A DNA stretch of 64,000 nt from CAMAXB01 sp964476565 (GCA_964476565.1 CAYZBG010000009.1:24995-88994), one strand, 5' to 3'; numbered from the stretch's first letter, positions 35,886 through 45,785 are shown. Notes: a model not told the origin generated them from the letters alone. Numbers and translations: made by a program.

Positions 35886-38800
35886 TGGAAGACTTTCTCA
35901 AAGCCAGGCTGGGGCGACTCATCCGGCGGCATCAGCAGATCGGCCTGTGGCGCAAGCTGAGCCTGTGCTGGGGCCTCGCCGCGCTCGTTGGCTTGGGCTT
36001 CCTCTACGTGCAGGCGATCACGGGCTGGTCCTCCGATCTGATCCTGCCCCTGCTCGGCGCGCTCGCCTTCAGCGTGTCGATCGGCGTGATGGTCCGGCAC
36101 GCGCAGTCCCGGCCCGATGAACGCTGGGCCGCCCGCTTGCTCGAGTCCCGCCACCCCGAGTTGGAAGGCGTGCTCCTGACGGCCGTGCAGCAACGCATCG
36201 AGTCGCCCGAGCAACGCAGCTATTTTCAGTACCGCCTGTTGCAGGACGCCGTCGCCCGGCTGCAGGCGCTCGATGTCAGTGCGGTCATTCCCCGTTCGCG
36301 CCTGCTGCTCGCGCACGCGGCCCATGCGGTTTCGCTCGTCATGCTCGGACTCGTCCTGTGGCAACTCGCCACCGAGCCGCGCCTCCCGGGTCTTCGCCCC
36401 TCCTCGGGGGTGGCCGGGCTCGAGGTCACGCCGGGCGACACGGAGATTGAGAAAGGGGAGAGCCTCGTCGTGCTCGCCCGGTTTGGCGATGCGCTGCCGG
36501 CCGGCGTCGATCTCGTGCTCCAAGGCGGACCGGGTGAGCCGCGCGTGCCGCTGGTGCGCAGCATGGCGGACCCGGTCTTCGGTGGCAGTGTGGCCGGGGT
36601 GCAGGCGGATTTTGTCTACTACCTCGAGTACAACGGCACCCGCACCCGCGACTACACCGTGAAGGTCTTCGAGCATCCGCGGCTGGAACGGGCGGATGCC
36701 GACCTGGTTTACCCGGCCTACACGCAGCTCGAGGCGAAGCGGATCGAGAACACCCGCCGCCTCAGCGCGGTGGAGGGTTCTCGACTGACGATGACCCTCC
36801 AGCTCAACAAGCCGGTGCGTTCGGCCACCTTGATCCCGCGCGGCGAGGAAGGCGGTCGTCTCCCGCTCACCGTGACGCCCGGCGCGGCCACAGTCACCTG
36901 GCCGGATTACCTCTTGGAGACGTCGCGCACCTTTGACCTCGAACTGGTCGATGCGGAGGGCCGCAAGAACAAGACGCCCACGCCGCTCGTGCTCGACGTG
37001 CAGCCCAACCGCACGCCGGAGCTGCGCATCGCGACGCCGCGCGGCGACGTGCGTCCGTCGGCACTCGAGGAACTTGGTTTCTCCGGCACGGTGTGGGATG
37101 ACTTCGGCGTGCCCGCCTACGGGGTGGGTTACACCCGGGCCGGCGGTGAGACCGTGCATGTCGAACTCGGTCGCGACCTGCCCGGACGCGAGCGGCGCAA
37201 TTACGCCCACCTGCTCGCGCTCGAGTCCCTCGCCTTGCAGCCCGGCGAACTGTTGTCGTGGTTCGTGTGGGCGGACGATGTCGGCCCCGACGGGCAGATC
37301 CGCCGCACGATGAGCGACCTTTTCTTCGCGGAGATCCGTCCTTTCGACGAGATCTTCCGCGAGAGCCAGAACATGGCCGGTGGCAACGAGCCTCAGGGTG
37401 GACAGCAGGGCAACAATGAGCAGCAGCGGCTGGTCGAACTGCAAAAGCAGATCATCAGTGCCACCTGGCGGTTGCAGCGGGAGCGTCCGTCCGAGAAGCG
37501 CACGCAGGACGCGGGCGTCGTCCTCGAGTCGCAGCAGCAGGCCCTGCTCCAGGCCGAGTCCGGCGCCGCCGAAGCCTTCGATCCCGGCCAGCAGGCGCTC
37601 TGGCGCGCGGTGACGCAGAATATGAAGAGTGCCCAGGCCCAGCTCGAGCTGGCGGCCAAGGGCGCCAACACCTTCGGCCCCGCGTTGGCGGCCGAGCAGT
37701 CGGCCTACCAGGCTCTGCTCAAGCTCGAGGCGCGCGAAACCTCGGTCACGCGCGGCGGCCAGCGCGGCCAGCAGGGCGGCGGCGGTCGCAATCAGCGCCA
37801 GATCGACCAGCTCGATCTCGCGCAGGCCGAGAATCGCTATGAGACCCAGCGACAGGCGCGCGCGCCGCAGAGTCCGGAGCGCCGCGAGGAGATGCAGGTG
37901 ATCAACCGCCTGCAGGAACTGGCCCGGCGCCAGGAGGATTTCAACGAACGCCTGCGTGAATTGCAGACCGCGCTGCAGGAGGCACGGACCGAGCAGGAAC
38001 GCGAGGAACTGCGCCGCCAGTTGAAGCGCCTGCAGGAAGAGCAGCAGCAGATGCTGGCCGACGCGGACGAACTGCAGCAGCGCATGAATCGTCCGGAGAA
38101 CCAGTCGCGCATGAGCGAACAGCGCGAACAGCTCGAGCAGACGCGCGATGAGCTGCAGCGCGCAGCGGAAGCTGCTGGCGAGGGCAACGTAGCCCAGGCG
38201 CTTGCCTCCGGCACGCGCGCGCAGCGCGACCTCCAGCAGATGCGCGACGAACTGCGTCGCGAGAATTCCAGCCAGTTCGCCGAGGATCTGCGCCAGATGC
38301 GGAGCGAGGCCCGCGACCTTGCGCGCGATCAGGAGGCCTTGTCCGAACGGCTCGGCTCCCTCGGCCAGTCCGAGCGGCGCACCTTGAGCGACACCGGCGA
38401 CCGCGCTCAGGTCAGGCAGGAGATGCAGCAGCAGCAGGAGCGCATGCGCGAATTGTTTGAGCGTGCGACGGAGATTTCCTCCCAGGCGGAGAGCACCGAA
38501 CCGCTGCTTTCGCGGCAACTCTACGAAAGCCTGCGGCGGACCAATCAGGAGGAGTCGCTGAGCTTCCGCGAATTGCAGGAAGAGCTGTTGCGCAGCGGTC
38601 GCCTTAGCCGCGCCGTGCTCGAACGGCTGCAGCAGGGCGCCTCGAGCCCGGAGGGCGGCAAGTCGCTCGGGCTGGTCAACGAATTGCTTGAAGACGGCAT
38701 GCTGCCGCAGGCCGCCGAGGCCGAACGTCGGGCCCGGGCTGGCATCGAGGAGTTGGTCCGCGGCGTCGAGCGCGCGGCGGAAAGCGTGATCGGCGACGAC

Positions 38801-39697
38801 GCCGAGGCCCTGCGTCTCGCGCAGCAGGAACTGGAGGACGTGACTGAGCAGTTGCGCCGCGAACGCGCGCAGGCGGGCGGCGAGGCCGGCGAGGCTACAC
38901 CCGGCCGTGGCAACGACCCGTCACAACCTGGCCAACCCGGTGAAACCGGCGTCGGTGAGCGCCTCGCCGAGTCCGGCCAGGGCTCGCCCGCCGAGGGCAC
39001 CCAGGCCAACGCAGGCCGTTCACCCGGCCAGCCCGGAAACGAGCAGGAGGGCCAGCCCGGCGGCGGCACGTCTCCTGGGCAAAGCCAGGGCCAGGGCGAA
39101 GGGCAGGGGCAGCTGGCGCAGAATCAAGAGGGTGCATCGCAGGGCGAGTCCGCCCAGGCCGGAGGCGGGGGCGCAGGCTCGCCGCGCGACGGACAGAACC
39201 GGCCCGGCCGCACCGCCGCGCGCGACGGCCAGCGGGCCGGTGGAGGTGCCAATGGCGGCGGGGCCTTCGAGGGCGGCGGCATTTTTGGCGGCGAGTTCGT
39301 CGGCAATGGTCCGCTCACGTTCCCGGATTTCGCCGACGAGGCGCGCAACCAGCCCGGACCGCTCACCGGCGATCAGTTCGGCGAATGGTCCGATCGTCTG
39401 CGCAACATCGAGGAGCTGATCGACGACCCTGCGTTGCGCAACGAGGTCGCCACCGCCCGGGAACGCGCCCGCACGCTGCGTCGCGAATACCGAGAGAATC
39501 TGAAGAAGCCCGACTGGGCCGTCGTGCGCCTGGAGATCGAGCGTCCGCTGCTCGAGGTGCGCAGCCGCCTGGCGGAGGAACTGGCGCGACGTGGTTCCCG
39601 TGATCCGCTCGTGCCGATCGACCGCGATCCGGTGCCGACGCGGTTCGCCGAGCAGGTGCGGCGTTATTACGAAGAGTTGGGACGAGATCCGGAATGA
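35882..39697 (+). CDS. Giant coiled-coil membrane protein (DUF4175-like)
   Basis: A 1271-residue protein. Three hydrophobic helices lie near the N-terminus (about residues 23-45, 50-70 and 140-162), followed by a beta-rich extracytoplasmic part up to about 490. Residues about 500-995 are a long Gln/Glu/Arg-rich coiled coil, and about 995-1135 is a Gly/Gln/Pro low-complexity stretch (PGQPGNEQEGQPGGGTSPGQ). A helical C-terminus follows. The layout resembles DUF4175-type proteins found with MoxR/BatA genes. Its role is unknown; a scaffold for the MoxR-activated membrane complex is plausible (inference). It overlaps both flanking genes by 4 bases. Confidence 0.85.
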   Translation: MMEDFLKARLGRLIRRHQQIGLWRKLSLCWGLAALVGLGFLYVQAITGWSSDLILPLLGALAFSVSIGVMVRHAQSRPDERWAARLLESRHPELEGVLLTAVQQRIESPEQRSYFQYRLLQDAVARLQALDVSAVIPRSRLLLAHAAHAVSLVMLGLVLWQLATEPRLPGLRPSSGVAGLEVTPGDTEIEKGESLVVLARFGDALPAGVDLVLQGGPGEPRVPLVRSMADPVFGGSVAGVQADFVYYLEYNGTRTRDYTVKVFEHPRLERADADLVYPAYTQLEAKRIENTRRLSAVEGSRLTMTLQLNKPVRSATLIPRGEEGGRLPLTVTPGAATVTWPDYLLETSRTFDLELVDAEGRKNKTPTPLVLDVQPNRTPELRIATPRGDVRPSALEELGFSGTVWDDFGVPAYGVGYTRAGGETVHVELGRDLPGRERRNYAHLLALESLALQPGELLSWFVWADDVGPDGQIRRTMSDLFFAEIRPFDEIFRESQNMAGGNEPQGGQQGNNEQQRLVELQKQIISATWRLQRERPSEKRTQDAGVVLESQQQALLQAESGAAEAFDPGQQALWRAVTQNMKSAQAQLELAAKGANTFGPALAAEQSAYQALLKLEARETSVTRGGQRGQQGGGGRNQRQIDQLDLAQAENRYETQRQARAPQSPERREEMQVINRLQELARRQEDFNERLRELQTALQEARTEQEREELRRQLKRLQEEQQQMLADADELQQRMNRPENQSRMSEQREQLEQTRDELQRAAEAAGEGNVAQALASGTRAQRDLQQMRDELRRENSSQFAEDLRQMRSEARDLARDQEALSERLGSLGQSERRTLSDTGDRAQVRQEMQQQQERMRELFERATEISSQAESTEPLLSRQLYESLRRTNQEESLSFRELQEELLRSGRLSRAVLERLQQGASSPEGGKSLGLVNELLEDGMLPQAAEAERRARAGIEELVRGVERAAESVIGDDAEALRLAQQELEDVTEQLRRERAQAGGEAGEATPGRGNDPSQPGQPGETGVGERLAESGQGSPAEGTQANAGRSPGQPGNEQEGQPGGGTSPGQSQGQGEGQGQLAQNQEGASQGESAQAGGGGAGSPRDGQNRPGRTAARDGQRAGGGANGGGAFEGGGIFGGEFVGNGPLTFPDFADEARNQPGPLTGDQFGEWSDRLRNIEELIDDPALRNEVATARERARTLRREYRENLKKPDWAVVRLEIERPLLEVRSRLAEELARRGSRDPLVPIDRDPVPTRFAEQVRRYYEELGRDPE

Positions 39698-42054
39698 CGA
39701 CCCTGTTCGCCGCCCTCACTTTCGCTGGCACCGACTGGCTCTGGCCCCTGGCCGGATTCCTCGTCGTCGCAACGGCGATTCTCGTCTGGTCCTACCGCGC
39801 CGCACCGCCCGGTCCGGTCCGCGCGGTGTGCCTAGGCCTCAAGGTGCTCGGCCTCGCCGCGCTCGCGGTCTGTCTGCTCGAGCCGATGTGGACCGGCCAA
39901 CGGGCGCGTCCGGGCGCAAATCTCTTCCTTGTGCTCGCCGACAACAGCCAGGGCATGCAGGTGAAGGACGAGGGCGCCGCGATCACGCGCGGCGACGAAC
40001 TCAAGGCCCTGACGGATCCGAGTCGCACGGACTGGCAGTCGACCCTGGCGGACAGCTTCGATCTGCGCCGCTACACCTTCGATCGCGGCCTGCAGCCGAC
40101 GAAGGATTTTTCCGAACTCGATTTCAGCGGCAGCACCACGGCGATCGGCGGTGCGCTCACGGCTGCGGCCGAGCGTTTCAAGGGTCGTCCCGTCGCGGGC
40201 ATTCTGCTCCTGACCGATGGCAACGCGACCGACCTGCGCGACCCGCTCCCGGATCTCGCCGGCCTGCCGCCCGTCTATCCAGTCGTGATCGGCCGCCGGG
40301 GACCGGCGCGCGACCTTTCCGTCCAGCAGGTGCAGGTCAGCCAGACCGCCTTCGAGGATGCGCCTGTGACGTTGCAGGCCGACGTGGCCGCCTCGGGCTT
40401 TCGGGGCGAGTCCATCGTGGCGCAGGTCATCGATCGCAACGGCCGCGTGGTGGCTGAGAAAAGCCAGGTCGGACGGCGTGACGGCGAAACCCAGGCCTTC
40501 CGGTTCGAACTCAAACCCGAGCAGCCGGGGCTCTTGTTCTACCAGCTCAAGGTCGGAGGCACGACCGCCGCGACCGGCCCGGCCGCGGAGAACGAGGCCA
40601 CGTTGATCAACAACCAGCGGGTCGTGGCGGTGAATCGCAGCCGCGGGCCCTATCGCATTCTCTACGTCACCGGGCGGCCGAACTGGGAATTCAAGTTCCT
40701 CAACCGCGCCTTGATGGAGGACCGGGAGATCGAACTCGTCGGGCTCATCCGCGTGGCCAAGCGCGAACCGAAGTTCGAGTTCCGCGGCCGGGCCGGGGAG
40801 ACGAGCAATCCGCTCTTCCGCGGCTTTGGCGACCAGTCGCCCGACGAAGTCGAGCGTTACGACCAGCCGGTGCTCGTCCGCCTCAACACCCGCGACGAGT
40901 TCGAACTGGCGGGCGGGTTTCCCCGCACCCCGGAGGACCTTTACGGGTATCACGCCATCATCGTGGACGACCTGGAGGCCGAGTTTTTCCGGCCGGAGCA
41001 GGCGATGCTCGTGCAGAAGTTCGTCTCCGAACGCGGAGGCGGTTTCATGATGCTCGGCGGCATGGAGTCCTTCCAGCAGGGCGGGTATCATCGCACGCCG
41101 ATCGGCGAGATGCTGCCCGTCTACCTCGACCGCCCTGAGGACGCCGATCCGCCCGGCGCCGTGCGCTGGGAACTCGCCCGTGAAGGCTGGCTCCAGCCCT
41201 GGGCCCGTTTGCGCGACAACGAGGCGGACGAGCGGCAGCGCCTCGACACCTTGCCGGCCTTCGAGGTGATCAACCGCGTGCGCTCGGTCAAACCCGGGGC
41301 GAGCGTGATCGCCACGGCACGTGATTTTGAGGGCAAGGAAGTGCCGGCGCTGACCGTGCAGCGTTTCGGACGCGGACGCACCGCCGCGCTGGCGATTGGC
41401 GACCTGTGGCGCTGGGGCATGCGCAGCGAGGAGGCGCGGACGGACATGGACAAGGCGTGGCGGCAATGGGCGCGCTGGCTCGTCGCCGACGTGCCCGGCC
41501 GCGTGCAGTTGTCGGTCGAGCCCGTGGCCGGTGACACCGTCGGTGCGGTGAATCTTCAGGTGCGGGTGCGCGACGAAAAGTATCAGCCGCTCGACGATGC
41601 GACGGTCACGCTTGAGCTCGAACCGGTCATGGCCGCGGAGTCCGCGGGCACGCTCCGGCTTCAGGCGGAGGCCTCGGCGCGCGAGGCCGGTCTCTATGAG
41701 ACGACCTTCGTGCCCCGCTTGACCGGCGGTTACAAGGCGACGGCGGTGGCGTCCAATGCGGTCGGCGGCGAGGTCGGCCGCGATGAGGCCGGCTGGAGCG
41801 TTGACCTGGCGGCGGACGAGTTCCGCTCCCTCGCGCCCAATCTGCCGCTCATGCAGACCCTCGCGGCCCGGACCGGCGGCGAGGTCGTGCCGCTCGAGTC
41901 ACTCAACGCCTTTGTCCGGACCCTGCCTGAACGCCGCGTGCCGGTGATGGAAACGTGGTCGTATCCGCTCTGGCATACGCCGGCGATGCTGGTGTTCGCC
42001 TTTGCCTGTCTGCTTGCGGAATGGGGTCTGCGCCGCTGGAAAGGACTGCCATGA
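39694..42054 (+). CDS. Membrane protein with VWA-like and GATase-like domains
   Basis: A 786-residue protein with N-terminal membrane helices (WLWPLAGFLVVATAILVW, LKVLGLAALAVCLLEP). A degenerate VWA-like segment follows (FLVLADNSQGMQV and AGILLLTDGNATD), then a class I glutamine-amidotransferase-like domain: YHAIIVDDLEAEFF, VQKFVSERGGGFMMLGG and SFQQGGYHRTPIGEMLPVYL. The nucleophile Cys of true amidotransferases is not apparent, so it is likely non-enzymatic. A terminal helix (TPAMLVFAFACLLAEW) re-enters the membrane. These proteins are common in BatA-type operons. Both ends overlap neighbours by 4 bases. Confidence 0.87.
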   Translation: MTTLFAALTFAGTDWLWPLAGFLVVATAILVWSYRAAPPGPVRAVCLGLKVLGLAALAVCLLEPMWTGQRARPGANLFLVLADNSQGMQVKDEGAAITRGDELKALTDPSRTDWQSTLADSFDLRRYTFDRGLQPTKDFSELDFSGSTTAIGGALTAAAERFKGRPVAGILLLTDGNATDLRDPLPDLAGLPPVYPVVIGRRGPARDLSVQQVQVSQTAFEDAPVTLQADVAASGFRGESIVAQVIDRNGRVVAEKSQVGRRDGETQAFRFELKPEQPGLLFYQLKVGGTTAATGPAAENEATLINNQRVVAVNRSRGPYRILYVTGRPNWEFKFLNRALMEDREIELVGLIRVAKREPKFEFRGRAGETSNPLFRGFGDQSPDEVERYDQPVLVRLNTRDEFELAGGFPRTPEDLYGYHAIIVDDLEAEFFRPEQAMLVQKFVSERGGGFMMLGGMESFQQGGYHRTPIGEMLPVYLDRPEDADPPGAVRWELAREGWLQPWARLRDNEADERQRLDTLPAFEVINRVRSVKPGASVIATARDFEGKEVPALTVQRFGRGRTAALAIGDLWRWGMRSEEARTDMDKAWRQWARWLVADVPGRVQLSVEPVAGDTVGAVNLQVRVRDEKYQPLDDATVTLELEPVMAAESAGTLRLQAEASAREAGLYETTFVPRLTGGYKATAVASNAVGGEVGRDEAGWSVDLAADEFRSLAPNLPLMQTLAARTGGEVVPLESLNAFVRTLPERRVPVMETWSYPLWHTPAMLVFAFACLLAEWGLRRWKGLP

Positions 42055-43046
42055 AGACCTCGGTTGGACACCGGACGGTCCTTTGGACCCTGCTCTTCGT
42101 GGCTACCGCGATACTGGCGCGCGCGGCGGTGCCGTCCGGGGCGGAACGCTCGACCGTGCTCGTCGTTGTGGGCGCAGGCGGCGAGGACGTCTATCAGGTC
42201 GAGTTTGCCCGTCAGGCGGCGCAGTGGTCCGACGCCGCGGCGCGCGCCCAGGCGAAGCACGTGGTCGTCGGCCTCGAGGGCGAGGCGGGCGAGCGCGGCG
42301 ATCTGGACCGCCTGGTCGCCGCCCTTGCAGCCGAGCCGAAGGAAGGCCCGGGCGAGTTGTGGCTCATTCTGATCGGACACGGAACCTTCGACGGCCAGGA
42401 GGCCCGGTTCAATCTGCGCGGGGCCGACCTCACCGCGACGACTCTCGCGGTCGAGATGCAGGGTTTCCAGCGTCCAGTGGCGGTGGTGAATGCCGCCTCG
42501 GCCAGCGCTCCGTTCATGGCCCGCCTCGCCGCGCCCGGGCGGGTGATCGTCACCTCCACGCGCAGCGGCTTTGAGCAGAACTACGCGCGCTTCGGCGGCT
42601 ATTTTGCTGAGGCAATCGCCAGCGCCGCGGCGGACCTGGACAAGGACGGCCAGACCTCGCTGCTCGAGGCGTTTCTGAGTGCCAGCCACCGGGTGACGGA
42701 GTTCTACAAGGCCGAGGGTCGCCTCGCCACGGAGCATGCCCTGATCGACGACAACGGGGACGGCCTCGGCACGCCGCCAGACTGGTTCCGCGGTGTGCGG
42801 GCGGTGCGCAAGGCGCGCGACAACGCCACGCCGGACGGCACGCGGGCGCATCAATTTCACCTGGTCCGTTCGAAGGCCGAACGCTCGCTCACGCCGGAGG
42901 CCCGCGCGCGCCGCGATGCGGTCGAGCAGCGCATTGCCCGCCTGCGCGAGATGAAGGACACGCTCTACATCGACGATTACTACCGCGAACTCGAAGCCCT
43001 GATGCTCGAACTGGCGGTGATCTACGATCAGGACGGCGACGAGTAA
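42051..43046 (+). CDS. C13/caspase-fold-like secreted protein lacking the nucleophile Cys
   Basis: A 331-residue protein with signal peptide (TVLWTLLFVATAILARA). Its body resembles a peptidase C13 (legumain-like) fold. LWLILIGHGTFDGQEARFNL has the GHG histidine motif, and a strand VAVVNAASASAPFM lies where the family has the catalytic Cys; here only Ala and Ser are present. ARFGGYFAEAIASAAADLDKDGQTSLLEAF follows. I infer a pseudo-protease or a Ser variant. The C-terminal part is helical (RDAVEQRIARLREMKDTLY). It ends the eight-gene operon, overlapping the previous gene by 4 bases. Confidence 0.75.
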   Translation: MKTSVGHRTVLWTLLFVATAILARAAVPSGAERSTVLVVVGAGGEDVYQVEFARQAAQWSDAAARAQAKHVVVGLEGEAGERGDLDRLVAALAAEPKEGPGELWLILIGHGTFDGQEARFNLRGADLTATTLAVEMQGFQRPVAVVNAASASAPFMARLAAPGRVIVTSTRSGFEQNYARFGGYFAEAIASAAADLDKDGQTSLLEAFLSASHRVTEFYKAEGRLATEHALIDDNGDGLGTPPDWFRGVRAVRKARDNATPDGTRAHQFHLVRSKAERSLTPEARARRDAVEQRIARLREMKDTLYIDDYYRELEALMLELAVIYDQDGDE

Positions 43047-43159
43047 GCGTCAGGGGTGGCGGGCGCGTCCCTGCGCTTGCAGCGACGTCGGACGGCGAGC
43101 GAAGGCCGTCTTGCTTGCGGCCGTGTTGCCCAAGCCGACGCGCGGAGGGACCCGCGCAT

Positions 43160-43171
43160 CCACCTAGGTGG
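43160..43171. promoter_or_regulatory. 12-bp perfect palindrome upstream of the TonB receptor
   Basis: CCACCTAGGTGG is a perfect palindrome 92 bases before the receptor ATG, in a gap of about 217 bases with no other gene. It could be a binding site for a repressor of the receptor, but it is short enough to be chance. Confidence 0.2.
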
Positions 43172-43263
43172 CGCCGTCGCTTGGATTTCCGTGCGCCTGG
43201 CGAAGTCGTGGGGTGGGTGGCACATGCCGTGCTCACCGTAAGGGCACCTTTCACACCCAAACT

Positions 43264-45705
43264 ATGAAAAAGATTACTGGCACCCTCGCGTTGCTGGGCA
43301 GCGCGTTGAGTGTTTACGCCCAGACTCAGACCCAGGCGGCCAACGAAACGGCCCTCGAATTGGAGAAATTCGAGGTCAGCGACGTTCCCATCGAGCAGAA
43401 CGTGTTGCCGACGTCGCGGCCGTTCAACTCGGTCTTCGGCATCGACCGCAGCATTCTCGAAACGCCCCGCAACGTGACCATCATCTCGCGCGAGCAGATG
43501 AATGTCATTGGCATCGAGGACGTGCGCGATTTCTCGAAGCTCACGGCGTCGAGCTACACGCAGACCAACTTCGGCCTGCCTTCCAATCCGTCCATCCGCG
43601 GCCAGTCCGCCGACGTGCTCGTCAACGGCATGCGGCGCGGCCTCACCGTCAACGGCAACGGCATGCCGGTGAATTTCAACGCGGTCGAATCGGTCAACAT
43701 CGTCAAAGGCACGGCCAACGTCATCTACGGTGCGACCAGCTACGCCGGCGGCTATGCGGACTTCATCACCAAGAAGCCTTACTTCGACAAATTCCGCGGC
43801 AATGTTTCCGGCACGATCGGCTCCTACGACGTCTACCGGTGGACGCTCGATTTCGGCGGCCCGCTCTCGAATAAACTCGCCTACCGCGTGAGTTACTCCG
43901 GCGAGGCCTCCGACGGGTACTACTACGACGGCAAGAAGAACACCCAGGCAATCTACGGCGCCGTCGAGTGGCGTCCGACCGACACCTACACCCTCGAGCT
44001 CAACGCCGAGTACTTCGAGGCCGATGTCACCGAGAACTGGGGCATCAACCGTGTCACCCAGCAGCTGATCGACGACGGTCTGTACATCCCGGACGCTCTG
44101 ACGGACGCGCAATACGTCGCCTCGCTCGCCAACGTGGGCGGCTTCGGCAACCCGGTTGCTCCGTACGGTACGCCGGTGAAGATCGACCGCCGCCGCCGTC
44201 TGCTTTCGCCGGGTGACGACAGCTACGGCGTCAACCTGACCGCCCAGGCCATCCAGACGATCAAGCTCCCGTCGGACGCGCGACTGATCAACAACACGTT
44301 CTTCAACTACATCGATCGCGACACCTTCTCGTCGTACTACTACAACTCGGTCCACCGCGACAACTACGGCCTCGAGAACCGTCTCCTCCTGCAGAACAGC
44401 TTCGAGTCGGGCTCCCTGAAGCACCAGTACGCGGTCGGCGCCAGCCTGCGGTACCAGAAGGTCTGGGCGGCCGATGATTTCTATCACGAGCCGGTCAACT
44501 CCTTCGACCTGACCCGCGATCCCAACCTGAACCGCGTGCCGGCGTCGGCCTTCGGTGGCTTCAACGCGTCGGTGCTCATTCCGGGTGAAGGTCCGCGCGG
44601 CATTCTTCCCGGTCGTTACGGCTCGCCCGGTGCAAGCTACGGCTTCGATCCCGTCACGGGCGGCATCTACAACGGCAACGGCAGCACGAACGACTCGCGC
44701 CTCGAGCAGATCTCGCCGTTCTACCAGCACGACATCACCTTCAACTCGCACTTCAGCATGCTCGCGGGCGGCCGTGTCGACTTCCTTAAGGTGAAGAACA
44801 CCGATCCGCTCCCGCCGGCCGGCTTCGCACCGATCCGGGATGAAATCTCGGTCGAGATGCCCAGCTACAACGTCTCGGCGATCTACAAGTTCAACGAGCG
44901 CATCTCCGCCTACTACACCTACTCGTACGCCACGTCGGCCTATGCGGGTCTCGGCGGCGGTTATCCGTTCCTCGATTCCAGCTACGTCGCCGATCCGAAC
45001 CGCTACCATGAGTTCCAGTTCGACCAGGAGAACTCCCTCAACGAACTCGGCCTCAAGGGCTCGTTCGCCGGCGGCAAGGTCTTCCTCGGCGCCGCGCTCT
45101 ACGAGCAGAAGCAGGACTGGGCGACGGGCGACACCGCCGCGAATGCCCGCGACCGTTACATCAAGTCCCGTGGCTTCGAGATCGAGGCGAACTACCAGCC
45201 GAACAAGCGCATCTTCGCCACCGTGGCGTACAGCTTCTTCGACTCGGTGCAGCGTTACACCGGCTTCCTCGCCGACTCCGTCACCTACGACCAGCGCCTC
45301 AGTGGCGTGGCGGCGCCGATCACGCCCGACTTCCCGTCGATCTCCGAGGAATTCACCCAGCCCGGCGTGCCGGAGCACCTCGTGAACTTCCTGGTGAACT
45401 ACAAATGGGACAACGGCTTTAGCGCCTCGGTCGGTGCGGTCATCACCGGTCCGATCGTGACCAGCCAGGAGGGCGCGGGCAACGCACTTGGCTCGCCCAT
45501 CCAGCTCACCGCGAACGAGATTCCGTGGCAGTACACCATCGACGTCACCTTCGCCTACAAGGCTGAGCGGTGGGATGCGCGCCTCGCGATCCACAATGTG
45601 ACCGACGAGGAGAACTGGAGCGCGCCGAATCCCGGCTACGGCAACGGTTCGATCAACGCCGAACTGCCCATCACCGCCGAGCTCACCCTCGGCTGGAAGT
45701 TCTAG
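43264..45705 (+). CDS. TonB-dependent outer-membrane receptor
   Basis: An 813-residue outer-membrane protein. Signal MKKITGTLALLGSALSVYAQ; the mature N-terminus carries ELEKFEVSDVPIEQN. A plug domain follows (PFNSVFGIDRSILETPRNVTI, SREQMNVIGIEDVRDF, NPSIRGQSADVLVNGMRRG, VESVNIVKGTANVIYGATSYAG), then a beta barrel ending in an aromatic residue (ELTLGWKF). The plug order is close to siderophore-type receptors, but in verrucomicrobia such receptors also take up other ligands, so the ligand is open. No TonB/ExbB genes are nearby. A terminator follows. Confidence 0.93.
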   Translation: MKKITGTLALLGSALSVYAQTQTQAANETALELEKFEVSDVPIEQNVLPTSRPFNSVFGIDRSILETPRNVTIISREQMNVIGIEDVRDFSKLTASSYTQTNFGLPSNPSIRGQSADVLVNGMRRGLTVNGNGMPVNFNAVESVNIVKGTANVIYGATSYAGGYADFITKKPYFDKFRGNVSGTIGSYDVYRWTLDFGGPLSNKLAYRVSYSGEASDGYYYDGKKNTQAIYGAVEWRPTDTYTLELNAEYFEADVTENWGINRVTQQLIDDGLYIPDALTDAQYVASLANVGGFGNPVAPYGTPVKIDRRRRLLSPGDDSYGVNLTAQAIQTIKLPSDARLINNTFFNYIDRDTFSSYYYNSVHRDNYGLENRLLLQNSFESGSLKHQYAVGASLRYQKVWAADDFYHEPVNSFDLTRDPNLNRVPASAFGGFNASVLIPGEGPRGILPGRYGSPGASYGFDPVTGGIYNGNGSTNDSRLEQISPFYQHDITFNSHFSMLAGGRVDFLKVKNTDPLPPAGFAPIRDEISVEMPSYNVSAIYKFNERISAYYTYSYATSAYAGLGGGYPFLDSSYVADPNRYHEFQFDQENSLNELGLKGSFAGGKVFLGAALYEQKQDWATGDTAANARDRYIKSRGFEIEANYQPNKRIFATVAYSFFDSVQRYTGFLADSVTYDQRLSGVAAPITPDFPSISEEFTQPGVPEHLVNFLVNYKWDNGFSASVGAVITGPIVTSQEGAGNALGSPIQLTANEIPWQYTIDVTFAYKAERWDARLAIHNVTDEENWSAPNPGYGNGSINAELPITAELTLGWKF

Positions 45706-45711
45706 GGTAGC

Positions 45712-45730
45712 CGCGGCCGGACCGGCCGCG
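45712..45730 (+). other. GC hairpin just after the TonB receptor stop
   Basis: CGCGGCC and GGCCGCG flank a 5-base loop immediately after the receptor stop codon. It lies ahead of the main terminator and could protect the 3' end of the transcript. Confidence 0.4.
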
Positions 45731-45753
45731 TCGATTTGAGTCTGTCCTACCAA

Positions 45754-45785
45754 ACCCGGCAGCCCCTTCGGCTGCCGGGTTTTTA
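45754..45785. terminator. Bidirectional intrinsic terminator
   Basis: An 11-bp perfect stem (ACCCGGCAGCC with GGCTGCCGGGT), loop CCTTC, is followed by TTTT on the plus strand and flanked by AAA on the other side. It ends both the TonB receptor gene and the convergent transporter gene, whose stop codon lies inside the T-run. Confidence 0.95.

Noticed and set aside
35576..38518. A 980-codon open frame on the minus strand opposite the BatA and coiled-coil genes
   Set aside because: It lies opposite well-supported overlapping genes, has a composition set by codon use on the other strand, and no family motif. High GC keeps antisense frames open.
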